Positions 33,833 through 42,163 of a stretch of DNA of 64,000 bases are shown here, one piece after another. Every line of letters starts with the position of its first letter. The first letter of the stretch is position 1. The translations under genes and the position numbers were made by a program. This DNA is from Paraburkholderia susongensis (GTDB taxonomy: Bacteria; Pseudomonadota; Gammaproteobacteria; Burkholderiales; Burkholderiaceae): contig NZ_FXAT01000003.1 in the NCBI RefSeq assembly GCF_900177725.1, positions 186,001 to 250,000 on the forward strand, given 5' to 3'. A model generated the notes under the pieces. It was not told where the DNA came from, ran no database searches, and saw only the letters and a list, made by a program, of their open reading frames with translations.

Positions 33833-35133
33833 TGCAAACCGATCCGCTTCACCCCACCGGCGACGCCGCGAAGGCGCCGCCCGTCGAAAGTTTCCGCAGC
33901 CGCGAGTTCCTGCTCGCGCATGTGCAGGACACGTTGCGCTTTTACGCGCCGAACGTGCTCGATCCGAGCGGCGGCTTCTTCCATTTCTTCCGCGACGACG
34001 GCTCGATCTACGACCGCACCACGCGCCACCTCGTGAGCAGTTGCCGCTACGTATTCAACTACGCGATGGCGTATCGCCAGTTCGGCGACCCGAAGCACCT
34101 CGAATACGCGCGCCACGGTCTGCGCTTTCTGCACGACGCGCATTGGGACGCGCAGCACGAGGGCTACGACTGGGAACTCGAATGGCGCGACGGCAAGAAG
34201 CGCACGCTCGACGCGACGCGCCACTGCTACGGCCTCGCGTTCGTGCTGCTCGCGTATTCGCATGCGGCGATGGCCGGCATCGAGGAAGCGAAACCGATGA
34301 TCGGCGCGACCTTCGATCTGATGGAACACCGCTTCTGGGACGCCGCCGCCGGCCTCTACGCCGACGAAGCCTCACCGGAATGGCGCGTGAGTTCCTATCG
34401 CGGCCAGAATGCGAACATGCACACCACCGAGGCGCTGCTCGCCGCGCACGAGGCGACCGGTCATCTGGTCTACCTCGATCGCGCCGAACGCGTGGCCTCG
34501 AACATCACACTGCGCCAGGCGAAGCTCTCGCAAGGGCTCGTGTGGGAGCACTTTCACGCGGACTGGTCGGTCGACTGGCATTACAACGAGGAAGACAGCT
34601 CGAACATCTTCCGTCCGTGGGGTTTTCAGCCCGGCCATCAGACCGAATGGGCGAAGCTGCTACTGATTCTCGAGCGCTTCCGTCCGCTGCCGTGGCTGCT
34701 GCCGCGCGCGATCGAACTGTTCGACGCCGCGATGACGCACGCATGGGACGAAGACCACGGCGGCCTCTACTACGGCTTCGGCCCGGACGGCACCGTGTGC
34801 GACCACGACAAGTACTTCTGGGTGCAGGCCGAAACGTTCGCGGCCGCCGCGCTGCTCGGCCAGCGCACCGGCAACGAGCGCTTCTGGGACTGGTACGACG
34901 AGATCTGGCGCTATAGCTGGGCGCACTTCGTCGATCACAAGTACGGCGCGTGGTATCGCATCCTCACCTGCGACAACCGCAAGTACAGCGACGAAAAAAG
35001 CCCGGCCGGCAAGACCGACTATCACACGATGGGCGCATGCTACGAAGTGCTCGCTCATGCGCCCGGCAACGGCGTCGCGGCTGCATCAGCCGCATCCGCC
35101 GCCACGGCAGACTCCGCGGAGAAAGCACGATGA
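33829..35133 (+). CDS. AGE-family sugar epimerase/isomerase
   Basis: A 434-residue (alpha/alpha)6-barrel enzyme of the N-acylglucosamine 2-epimerase family. Conserved parts are RHLVSSCRYVFNYAMAY, RHCYGLAFVLLAYSHAAMAG (catalytic His), YRGQNANMHTTEALLAAHEAT, and the late FWVQAETFAAAALLGQ with the second His region KTDYHTMGACYEVL. Next to a PfkB kinase, an isomerase acting on mannose (to fructose) is the likeliest role, but an epimerase cannot be excluded. The ATG at 33829 overlaps the LacI stop. A second ATG follows directly. Confidence 0.85.
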   Translation: MMQTDPLHPTGDAAKAPPVESFRSREFLLAHVQDTLRFYAPNVLDPSGGFFHFFRDDGSIYDRTTRHLVSSCRYVFNYAMAYRQFGDPKHLEYARHGLRFLHDAHWDAQHEGYDWELEWRDGKKRTLDATRHCYGLAFVLLAYSHAAMAGIEEAKPMIGATFDLMEHRFWDAAAGLYADEASPEWRVSSYRGQNANMHTTEALLAAHEATGHLVYLDRAERVASNITLRQAKLSQGLVWEHFHADWSVDWHYNEEDSSNIFRPWGFQPGHQTEWAKLLLILERFRPLPWLLPRAIELFDAAMTHAWDEDHGGLYYGFGPDGTVCDHDKYFWVQAETFAAAALLGQRTGNERFWDWYDEIWRYSWAHFVDHKYGAWYRILTCDNRKYSDEKSPAGKTDYHTMGACYEVLAHAPGNGVAAASAASAATADSAEKAR

Positions 35134-36038
35134 ACGCGACCACAGGCTTACCCGTTTTCGTTTCCGCCGGCGACATCCTCACCGATCTCGTACGCACCGG
35201 CGCATCGCATTGGCTGTCGCGTCCGGGCGGCGCGGGCTGGAACGTGGCGCGCTGCGTCGCGCGGCTCGGCCTGCCGACCGCATGCGCGGGCTCGCTCGGC
35301 GTCGACAATTTCTCCGACGAACTGTGGAACGCGAGCGTCGCGGCGGGTCTCGACATGCGCTTCATGCAGCGCGTCGAGCGCCCGCCGCTGCTCGCGATCG
35401 TGCATCAGACGCATCCGCCCGCGTACTTCTTCATGGGTGAGAACGGCGCCGATCTCGCGTTCGATCCGGCGCATCTGCCGGCGGGCTGGATGGACGAGGT
35501 GAAGTGGGCGCACTTCGGCTGCATCAGCCTCGTGCGCCAGCCGCTCGGCGACACGCTCGCGGCGCTCGCCGCGCGACTGCGCGCGCACGGCGTGAAGATC
35601 AGCTTCGATCCGAACTATCGCAATCTGATGGAGCGCGGCTACGAGCCGACGCTGCGCAAGATGGCCGCGCTCGCGGATCTCATCAAGGTGTCGGACGAAG
35701 ACCTGCGCCTCATCTTCAAGACCAGCGACGAAGCCGCCGCGCTCGCCCAACTGCGCGCGATGAATCCGGCTGCCACCGTGCTCGTGACGCGCGGCCCCGA
35801 GTCGGCGATGCTGTTCGACGGCGCGACGGTGATCGAAGCGAAGCCGCCGCGCGTCGAGGTGGTCGACACGGTCGGCGCGGGCGACGCGTCGATCGGCGGG
35901 CTGCTGTTCAGCCTCATGAGCGCGCCGCAACGCGCGTGGCCCGAGCATCTCGCGTTTGCGCTCGCGGCCGGCGCGGCGGCCTGCCGGCATGCCGGCGCGC
36001 ACGCGCCCGCGCTCGACGAGGTCGTCGCGTTGCTGTAA
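35130..36038 (+). CDS. PfkB-family sugar kinase (probable fructokinase)
   Basis: A 302-residue ribokinase/PfkB kinase. The sugar-binding motif GGAGWNVARCVARLG is near residue 32. The C-terminal signature DTVGAGDASIGGLLFSL carries the catalytic Asp. The order LacI-AGE-PfkB with four-base overlaps suggests mannose is isomerised to fructose and then phosphorylated to fructose 6-phosphate (inference from neighbours). No transporter gene is in this operon. Confidence 0.87.
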   Translation: MNATTGLPVFVSAGDILTDLVRTGASHWLSRPGGAGWNVARCVARLGLPTACAGSLGVDNFSDELWNASVAAGLDMRFMQRVERPPLLAIVHQTHPPAYFFMGENGADLAFDPAHLPAGWMDEVKWAHFGCISLVRQPLGDTLAALAARLRAHGVKISFDPNYRNLMERGYEPTLRKMAALADLIKVSDEDLRLIFKTSDEAAALAQLRAMNPAATVLVTRGPESAMLFDGATVIEAKPPRVEVVDTVGAGDASIGGLLFSLMSAPQRAWPEHLAFALAAGAAACRHAGAHAPALDEVVALL

Positions 36039-36202
36039 TGAGCCTGCTGTAATTTTCCTGCCTTGGGGGGCACGTAGTGTCGCGGATGTCGAGGACATCG
36101 CGCACACGAAGCGCCGCCCTTGGCGCCGCGTTGGTCCGAAGCCGAACCGCCAGCGCCGTGCTACGATGAAATATCGAAACCTTTGCAAAAAGGAGCGAGG
36201 CC

Positions 36203-36433
36203 ATGGAAGACATCACCTACACCAAAGGGATCTACACGGCCACTGCGTCGATAAGAGAAGTCGCGCAAGACGCCTGGCAGGGTCTCGTCACACTCGCGCG
36301 CGACGAAGGCGAAGCCAGCGCCGATCAGGAAACCACGGTCTACGAAGTCGAATCCACTTCGTCGACGCCGGAAGAAGCGCTCGAAGAAGCCAAGGCGCTC
36401 GCTCATCGTATCCTCGGGGAAATCGAACTGTAG
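36203..36433 (+). CDS. Small hypothetical protein
   Basis: A 76-residue acidic protein (MEDITYTKGIYTATASIREVAQ...) with a GGAG-like Shine-Dalgarno (GGAGCGAGG) before the ATG. It has a beta-rich first half, ending in a helical EEALEEAKALAHRILGEIEL stretch. I do not recognise a family. The next small gene has a similar size and an opening YGVYSIHV strand, so the two may be distant relatives. Confidence 0.65.
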   Translation: MEDITYTKGIYTATASIREVAQDAWQGLVTLARDEGEASADQETTVYEVESTSSTPEEALEEAKALAHRILGEIEL

Positions 36434-36517
36434 GCCGAACTTCGGGCAGCGCGCCGCGTTTCGCCAAACCCGGGCAGCGCGCGCGCCGCTGCCGAAGCCG
36501 GCCGGCTGGAGGCGATC

Positions 36518-36763
36518 ATGGCTGAACAGCTCTTCCTCTACGGTGTGTATTCGATACATGTCCGCCCGCTCGAACTCGACGGCGCACGCTGGGATGCGGA
36601 GTACGAAATCCGTCACCGCGAGAAGGCCGTCAAGACGTGGACCACCGTCGGCGGCGACGCGGGCTATGCCGGCGAGGCCGAAGCGGTGGAACACGCGCAC
36701 CTGCAAGCCGTCGACGATATCGAGCACGGCGCGGGTATTCCGAAGCCGCGGGTGTTTCCGTGA
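36518..36763 (+). CDS. Small hypothetical protein
   Basis: An 81-residue protein, MAEQLFLYGVYSIHVRPLEL..., with GGAGG ahead of the ATG. It looks like a small two-layer sheet-helix domain (YEIRHREKAVKTWTTVGGD then AEAVEHAHLQAVDDIEHG). No family is recognised. It lies 84 bases after the previous small gene on the same strand. Confidence 0.65.
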   Translation: MAEQLFLYGVYSIHVRPLELDGARWDAEYEIRHREKAVKTWTTVGGDAGYAGEAEAVEHAHLQAVDDIEHGAGIPKPRVFP

Positions 36764-36861
36764 GAGGCTGATGACGCGCTTTTTGGGGCGCAGTGAGATT
36801 CGGTGCGACGCAGCGCGGCGCGATTTAGCGCTGCGCGCTGCAAAGCAAGACAACACGCAAG

Positions 36862-37326
36862 CTATTCCGGATAATCGAACGTATCCACGACCTTCGTGAT
36901 TTTCCAGACGCCATCTTCCTGACGCAAAAATACGATATTGGTCTGCTTGTCTTTCGAGCCGAACGTAACGGGCACGAGCGCCACGTTTTCGAGCATGATG
37001 ACTGGATGCACAGCGATATGCGCTTCCCAATCTTTCTCGTCGAAGTCTTGCACTTTCGTGAAGTATTCCGCATCTTCAGCTAATTTATTGGCTTTATATT
37101 GCTTTCGCAAAAAATCGACGGTTTTCTTTGCAACGTGTATGTATATCTCCTTGTCCATGACGGGATAATCGTGATCTGCGGCCAGACGTGGAATAAACCA
37201 TGTGTAAAAATCTCTTACGCTTGCCTCGGGGGTTGTCTGTTTCGCATGCGTCGCGTTTCCTGCATATGAGAAGCCGTTAAAAATCAGCAACAGCATGACA
37301 GCAAAAAACGCCAGATATTTTTTCAT
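36862..37326 (-). CDS. Secreted DUF3828-like protein, candidate immunity protein
   Basis: A 154-residue protein with a clear signal peptide (MKKYLAFFAVMLLLIFNGFSYAG). The mature part, EASVRDFYTWFIPRL...YPVMDKEIYIHVAKKT...VWKITKVVDTFDYPE, resembles the DUF3828 layout (NTF2-like). Its codons are much AT-richer than those of its neighbours. It starts 11 bases after the amidase-like gene. A periplasmic partner made with a cytosolic peptidoglycan-cleaving effector is the usual arrangement of a type VI amidase/immunity pair. That role is inferred from context. Confidence 0.65.
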   Translation of the reverse strand: MKKYLAFFAVMLLLIFNGFSYAGNATHAKQTTPEASVRDFYTWFIPRLAADHDYPVMDKEIYIHVAKKTVDFLRKQYKANKLAEDAEYFTKVQDFDEKDWEAHIAVHPVIMLENVALVPVTFGSKDKQTNIVFLRQEDGVWKITKVVDTFDYPE

Positions 37327-37337
37327 GTATGCAAACC

Positions 37338-37703
37338 TCAGTCGTGACGATAGACTTTAAAATTTGGTCGCGCAGATCGATAATCCGGTCCGGGATAGAA
37401 GCCGTGCCACTGTTTGAAATCGGAAATCCAGTATTGCCCGTCGTACATTGCCATATGTCCGTGCGGATGCAAATGTATGCCTTCGATTACGATTACATCA
37501 CCCTTTTGCGGGTGAGTGGTTGATATCGTTCGAAATCCGGCGTGAGTCAGCGAAGTGCCATAGTCTTTCGCGGAGCGTGTGCGGGTCAACATAATTCCGC
37601 CTCGTTCAACTGCTTCTCGCACGTACCGGGCGCAATCTCCGTGGCTCATCGGCCTGGCATGCAATTGCAGATAATTTACAGCGGCGTTTTTATCCCACGG
37701 CAT
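37338..37703 (-). CDS. Putative NlpC/P60-like amidase, T6SS Tae-type effector candidate
   Basis: A 121-residue papain-like hydrolase. A probable catalytic Cys24 lies in SHGDCARYVREAVERGG, His83 in PHGHMAMYDGQYW and Asp95 in WISDFKQ, matching the Cys-His-Asp order of NlpC/P60, CHAP and Tae amidases. The opening WDKNAAVNYLQLHARP is typical of small type VI amidase effectors. There is no signal peptide. GAGGAA precedes the ATG at 37703. It is coupled to the secreted DUF3828-like gene. The two form a low-GC insertion, and no vgrG, hcp or other T6SS gene is near. Confidence 0.7.
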   Translation of the reverse strand: MPWDKNAAVNYLQLHARPMSHGDCARYVREAVERGGIMLTRTRSAKDYGTSLTHAGFRTISTTHPQKGDVIVIEGIHLHPHGHMAMYDGQYWISDFKQWHGFYPGPDYRSARPNFKVYRHD

Positions 37704-37935
37704 ATAACATTCCTCAGGTCAAAATTTGACCCTAACACGGCACAACAGAGTCAAGCATTCAATTAACAATGTTTAAATTCATCTAAAAATAATTTAATTT
37801 GAGACAATTTCTTAATAAATAACAATCCACTTCACAGTGGGTTCTTTACGGGATGGAAAATCACGGTGTCCCACCCCTCTGCGCGAACGACGCGCCATGC
37901 TACGCTGTGCTCGTTTTCATCCCCGCGAGCGCGTG

Positions 37936-38934
37936 ATGGCAAGCGAATCGTCAGACCGTTTCCCCGACCTCGGCGACGCCAGCGCTGGTGCTGACGCGGG
38001 TGCGGCTGCAAGTGAGCCGAAGCGTCGCGCGCGCGGCAGCCGAGAAATGCGTCTGGACGATCGCGTGGTGATCGCGCACGGCATGCCGACACCGCTGTGG
38101 CAGGACCTCTATCACCGCGCGCTGGTGGTGCGCTGGCCGGTGTTTTTCGTGTCGCTCGCGGTGCTGTTCCTGCTGCTCAACACGGTGTTCGCCACGCTCT
38201 ACATGCTCGGCCACGCGCCGATCGCCAACCAGTTCCCGAAGGGCTTCGGCGGCGCGTTCTTCTTCAGCGTCGAAACGCTCGCGACGGTCGGCTACGGCGA
38301 CATGCATCCGCAAACCGTCTACGCGCACTGGATCGCGACGCTCGAAATCTTCGTCGGCATGTCGGGCATCGCATTGGCGACGGGGCTGATCTTCGCGCGC
38401 TTTTCGCGGCCGCACGCGAAGATCATGTTCGCGCGTTACGCGGTGGTCCGGCCGATCGACGGCCGCATGACGTTGATGGTGCGCTCGGCCAACGCGCGTC
38501 AGAACGTGATCGCCGAAGCACGCGCGCGGCTGCGCATCCTGCGCCGGGAAACGTCCGCCGAAGGCTACACGCTGCGCAAGCTCTACGACCTCACGCTCGT
38601 ACGCGACCAGCATCCGGTGTTCAAGCTCGGCTGGACGCTCATGCACGTCATCGACGAAAGCAGTCCGCTGCTCGGCGAAAGCGCCGAAACGCTCAGAGGC
38701 AGTGACATGTCGCTGCTGCTCACGCTCGAAGGTGTCGACGAATCGACCTCGCAAACGATGCAGGCGCGTCATATGTGGACCTGCGATCAGATCTTCTGGC
38801 AGTACCGTTTCGTCGACATCATGAGCGAGCGCGACGGCGTGAGCCACATCGACTATTCGCACTTCGACGAGATCGTGCCGCTCGACGCGGCGCCGCTTCA
38901 AGCGGACGCCGCCGTCACGAGGGCGGCACCGTAA
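37936..38934 (+). CDS. KirBac-type inward rectifier potassium channel
   Basis: A 332-residue KirBac channel, the length of KirBac1.1. TM1 (VFFVSLAVLFLLLNTVFATLYML), pore helix and filter SVETLATVGYGDMHPQ with TVGYG, TM2 (IFVGMSGIALATGLIFARFSRP), and the cytoplasmic immunoglobulin-like Kir domain (FARYAVVRPIDGRMTLMVRSANARQN to IDYSHFDEIVPLD) are all present. It conducts K+ across the inner membrane, gated by lipids. The ATG at 37936 was chosen. The gap 37704-37935 upstream is AT-rich. Confidence 0.92.
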   Translation: MASESSDRFPDLGDASAGADAGAAASEPKRRARGSREMRLDDRVVIAHGMPTPLWQDLYHRALVVRWPVFFVSLAVLFLLLNTVFATLYMLGHAPIANQFPKGFGGAFFFSVETLATVGYGDMHPQTVYAHWIATLEIFVGMSGIALATGLIFARFSRPHAKIMFARYAVVRPIDGRMTLMVRSANARQNVIAEARARLRILRRETSAEGYTLRKLYDLTLVRDQHPVFKLGWTLMHVIDESSPLLGESAETLRGSDMSLLLTLEGVDESTSQTMQARHMWTCDQIFWQYRFVDIMSERDGVSHIDYSHFDEIVPLDAAPLQADAAVTRAAP

Positions 38935-38958
38935 GCCTCGTGGCCGCACCGCACGCGT

Positions 38959-40065
38959 TCAGAACTTGTGGCGAATCCCAACCACGCCCACCACCTGCGT
39001 GCGCGAACTCGACGGATTGCTGACGCCCTCGATGGCCGCCACCGTATTCGACGACGAGCGCTGATAAATCGCATTCACATACAGATCGGTGCTCTTCGAC
39101 AGAAAATACTGCACGCCCGCGCTGGTTTGCAGATAGTGCATGCTCGGCTCGGTGCTCTGCGTCGTCAAAACCTGCGTGTACGTCTCGCCGATTGCGAACG
39201 CCACCGCCGGCGTGAAGCGATAGCGGAAGCTGCCTTCGTAGTTATTGAAGCGTTGCGAGGCCCCCGTCTGCAGATTGAATAGCGAGGTCGTGTACAGCAA
39301 GCCGAAAGTGGCGTTGCCGAAGTCGTAAGTGCCCGCCGCCCCCCAGATCTGCTGCTTCGTGATGCCCTTCAGGAAGGTGAAGTAGTTGTCCGAAGGAATC
39401 GCGCCGGTCGTATCGAGTGCCGGATTGTCAAGCACCACGTACGCCACGCCGAGACGCACCGGACCCTGCGCATACGTGCCGCCAACGCTCCAGCTGCGGT
39501 TCTCCGCGAAATTGGTCGAATTGGAAAAGCCGTACATTGCATTGCCTTGCAAGCCGGCGAAGCTCGGCGTCACGTATTTCACCGAGTTGTCGGTGCGGAA
39601 CGTGTTGTTCAGATCGTCGGTATCGAACGGATGCAGCGCGAACTGCGTCAACGAGGTGCTTGCGCCGATCTGCAACGGCGCGAGCGAATCCTGCGCGGCA
39701 TTGTACTGGCGGCCCATCGTAAAGGTCCCCCAGCGCTGGTTCGACAAACCGACCCAGGCCTGACGGCCGAATATGCGGCCGTTCGCGCTCGCCGTGCCGG
39801 TCTCGATGTTGAAGCCGTTCTCGAGCTTGAAGATGGCCGTCGTGCCGCCGCCGAGATCCTCGACGCCTGTCATGCCCCAGCGCGTGCCCTGCTCGTTGCC
39901 GCCGGTCGCCTGCCAGGTAGAACTGCCCTTCTGGTTGCTGGTGTAGGTGATGCCGGAATCGACGATGCCGTACAACGTCACACTCGACTGCGCCACGGCG
40001 TTGCCGCACAACGCTGCGCCGATCCCCGCGCCCGCCAGCGCTCTTGCCAAACCTTTGCTGTTCAT
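38959..40065 (-). CDS. Gram-negative porin, second copy
   Basis: A 368-residue porin. The signal peptide ends GNAVA, and the mature protein begins QSSVTLYGIVDSGITYTSNQKG. Barrel strands and the loop area NGRIFGRQAWVGLSNQRWGTFTMGRQYN follow, and the protein ends VVGVVGIRHKF. It is divergent from the N-formylglutamate amidohydrolase gene across a 400-base gap holding twin palindromes, which suggests it admits that pathway's substrate. It is convergent with the KirBac gene. Confidence 0.9.
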   Translation of the reverse strand: MNSKGLARALAGAGIGAALCGNAVAQSSVTLYGIVDSGITYTSNQKGSSTWQATGGNEQGTRWGMTGVEDLGGGTTAIFKLENGFNIETGTASANGRIFGRQAWVGLSNQRWGTFTMGRQYNAAQDSLAPLQIGASTSLTQFALHPFDTDDLNNTFRTDNSVKYVTPSFAGLQGNAMYGFSNSTNFAENRSWSVGGTYAQGPVRLGVAYVVLDNPALDTTGAIPSDNYFTFLKGITKQQIWGAAGTYDFGNATFGLLYTTSLFNLQTGASQRFNNYEGSFRYRFTPAVAFAIGETYTQVLTTQSTEPSMHYLQTSAGVQYFLSKSTDLYVNAIYQRSSSNTVAAIEGVSNPSSSRTQVVGVVGIRHKF

Positions 40066-40141
40066 CCGCGTTTTTCCCTTGTTGTGAGTGTTTAAACCTG
40101 TATGCCGAAAACGCTCGGCAGAGGTCGGATATATTCGGCCA

Positions 40142-40166
40142 CTTTGTTTTATTGAATAAAACAAAG
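40142..40166. promoter_or_regulatory. Perfect 25-bp palindrome (operator, porin side)
   Basis: Twelve-base arms around G40154, with core GTTTTATTNAATAAAAC. It is 77 bases upstream of the porin start, and the core is repeated at 40384-40400. The likely binder is the IclR-type regulator encoded at 41380. Confidence 0.65.
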
Positions 40167-40382
40167 TATTGTTTATTATTCGAAAAGCAAAAAATCGTGG
40201 TCAAGGCACAGAAAAAGCACTGGTTTGCCCGCATTGACGATATCGCGAGGCACTGGGAGTTTTAGTAGTCAATACGACGAAAAGGCTTGCTACATAAGGC
40301 TTCGCGAATCGCCTCCCGGATAGCAAGGCTTTCGGCGGACACCTTGACCAACAATAAGGATCGTCGTTAAATATTGATATGC

Positions 40383-40401
40383 TGTTTTATTTAATAAAAC
40401 A
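40383..40401. promoter_or_regulatory. Perfect 19-bp palindrome (operator, amidohydrolase side)
   Basis: Nine-base arms around T40392 with the same core GTTTTATTNAATAAAAC as the site at 40142-40166. It lies 66 bases before the amidohydrolase start, so the two identical cores flank a shared divergent control region. Confidence 0.65.
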
Positions 40402-40466
40402 CACGAGACACTCACCCGGTCGCGGCGACCTTCAGAACACGCCGGCCACCCGAAAGGAATTCTGTT

Positions 40467-41363
40467 TTGACGCTCAATAGCAACACTTCCGCTGCGCTTT
40501 CAAACGCACCGTTCTTCGTTACCGAACCCGCCACGGTCCGGCTGCCGATCCTGTTCGATTCGCCGCACAGCGGCTTCACGCTGCCGGCCGACTTCGGCAC
40601 CTGTGCGCCGGCCTCCGCCATTCGCACCTCGTGGGACGCATTCGTCGACGAACTGTGGGCCGGCGTGCCCGAGCACGGAGGCGTGCTGATCGGCGCGCAT
40701 TTTCCGCGCGCCTACATCGACCCGAATCGCGCCGTCACCGATATCGACGCGCAATTGCTCGCCGAGCCATGGCCCGAACCGCTGTCGCCCGAGAAATACA
40801 CGCTGCGCGGCATGGGCCTGATCCGGCGAGATGCGCTGCCGAACCTGCCGATGTACGACCGCAAGCTGTCCGTCGCCGAAGTGCGGCACCGGATCGATGC
40901 GTACTACCGTCCCTATCGCGCGGCGCTCAGTGCCGCGGCGGAACACGCTTACGCGGAACACGGCGCGCTGTGGCACGTCGACTGTCATTCGATGAAATCA
41001 CGCGGCAACGAGATGAACGTCGACGCGGGCGAAGCTCGGCCCGACTTCGTCATCAGCGACCGCCACGGCACGACCGCCGCTGCGGCCTTCACGCAATGGG
41101 TGGCCGACTACTTCAGCGGCGCGGGCTATCGCGTGCAGGTGAACGAGCCTTATCAGGGCGGCGACCTGCTGACGGCCGTCAGCGATCCGGCGCGGCACCG
41201 CCACAGCATCCAGATCGAACTGAATCGCGCGCTTTACATGGACGAAGCCGCGTTCGCCAAACATGCCGGCTTTGCCACGCTCAAACGCGATCTCGACGCC
41301 TTTGCCGCCACGCTCGCCGGTTACGTGCGCGCGCAACTCGCCGTGCTTCGTCCGGCACAATGA
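40467..41363 (+). CDS. N-formylglutamate amidohydrolase family enzyme
   Basis: A 298-residue N-formylglutamate amidohydrolase-type enzyme that would release formate from an N-formyl amino acid. Conserved parts are LFDSPHSGFTLP, RAYIDPNRAVTDID, WHVDCHSMKSRGN with the metal-binding HVDCH, and the late SIQIELNRALYMDE. The start is TTG at 40467, backed by AAAGGAA seven bases upstream. It is followed by an IclR regulator and a YfcC-type carrier rather than other histidine (hut) genes, so the true substrate may be another acylated amino acid. Confidence 0.87.
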   Translation: MTLNSNTSAALSNAPFFVTEPATVRLPILFDSPHSGFTLPADFGTCAPASAIRTSWDAFVDELWAGVPEHGGVLIGAHFPRAYIDPNRAVTDIDAQLLAEPWPEPLSPEKYTLRGMGLIRRDALPNLPMYDRKLSVAEVRHRIDAYYRPYRAALSAAAEHAYAEHGALWHVDCHSMKSRGNEMNVDAGEARPDFVISDRHGTTAAAAFTQWVADYFSGAGYRVQVNEPYQGGDLLTAVSDPARHRHSIQIELNRALYMDEAAFAKHAGFATLKRDLDAFAATLAGYVRAQLAVLRPAQ

Positions 41364-41379
41364 AGATGAAGGAACAGCC

Positions 41380-42150
41380 GTGAACTACATCGTCGATTCC
41401 GTCGACAGCGCGCTCAAACTGCTGAGCCACGTCGCCGAACATCCGGGCCTGGGCGTCACCGAACTCGCCAATCGGCTCGGCATCAACAAGTCGCGTGCGT
41501 ACCGGATGCTGTGCACGCTCGAACTGCATCGCTTCGTCGTGCTGGACACGCGCGCGTCGACATACGCGTTGGGTCCGCAGGCATTCGTGATCGGCGTCGC
41601 GGCGGCGCAGCAGAACACGCTGGTGCGCTCGGCGCAAAAGCACATGCTTGCGCTCAATCAGGCGATCAACGAAAACGTCGTGCTGCGGGTGCGCGAAGGT
41701 CTGGAGACAGTGTGCGTCGCGCGTTGCGAGAGCACGCACGAGATGCGCACCATCGGCGCGGTCGGCAACCGCCGGCCGCTCAATAGCGGCGCGTCCGGCA
41801 AGATCCTGCTCGCGTTCGCGCCGGATGCGGTCAGGACCGAATACCTGGGACGTCTGAAGAAATTGCCGCAGCCGCCCGACCTGATGAAGCTGGTCGACGA
41901 ACTCGATGCGATCACGCGCAAAGGCTACGCGGTCAGTGTCGGCGAAGTCACCGCGGGTGCGGTTGCGATCTCGGTGCCGGTGCGCGATGTGAGTGGCGAC
42001 ACCGTCGCCGCGGTCAGCGTGTCGGGGCCGGAAATGCGCATCAGCCGGATCGAAATTCCCGATTACCTCGAACGTCTGCAAGCATGCAGCCGCGAGATTT
42101 CCGCCGAGCTCGGCTACACCGCGCCCCAGTTGAAGCCGCAACCGGCGTGA
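41380..42150 (+). CDS. IclR-family regulator
   Basis: A 256-residue IclR regulator. The N-terminal winged helix (VDSALKLLSHVAEHPGLGVTELANRLGINKSRAYRMLCTLE) is followed by an effector domain with RPLNSGASGKILLAF and the C-terminal AVSVSGPEMRI. The GTG start at 41380 is backed by AAGGAA eight bases upstream. It lies inside the amidohydrolase-carrier operon and probably controls it and the divergent porin through the GTTTTATTNAATAAAAC sites. Confidence 0.88.
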   Translation: MNYIVDSVDSALKLLSHVAEHPGLGVTELANRLGINKSRAYRMLCTLELHRFVVLDTRASTYALGPQAFVIGVAAAQQNTLVRSAQKHMLALNQAINENVVLRVREGLETVCVARCESTHEMRTIGAVGNRRPLNSGASGKILLAFAPDAVRTEYLGRLKKLPQPPDLMKLVDELDAITRKGYAVSVGEVTAGAVAISVPVRDVSGDTVAAVSVSGPEMRISRIEIPDYLERLQACSREISAELGYTAPQLKPQPA

Positions 42151-42163
42151 CAGGAACTTGCAC

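Noticed and set aside
37951..38949. Minus-strand open frame of 332 codons opposite the KirBac channel
   Set aside because: Shadow of a clear KirBac gene. No start signals or domain.
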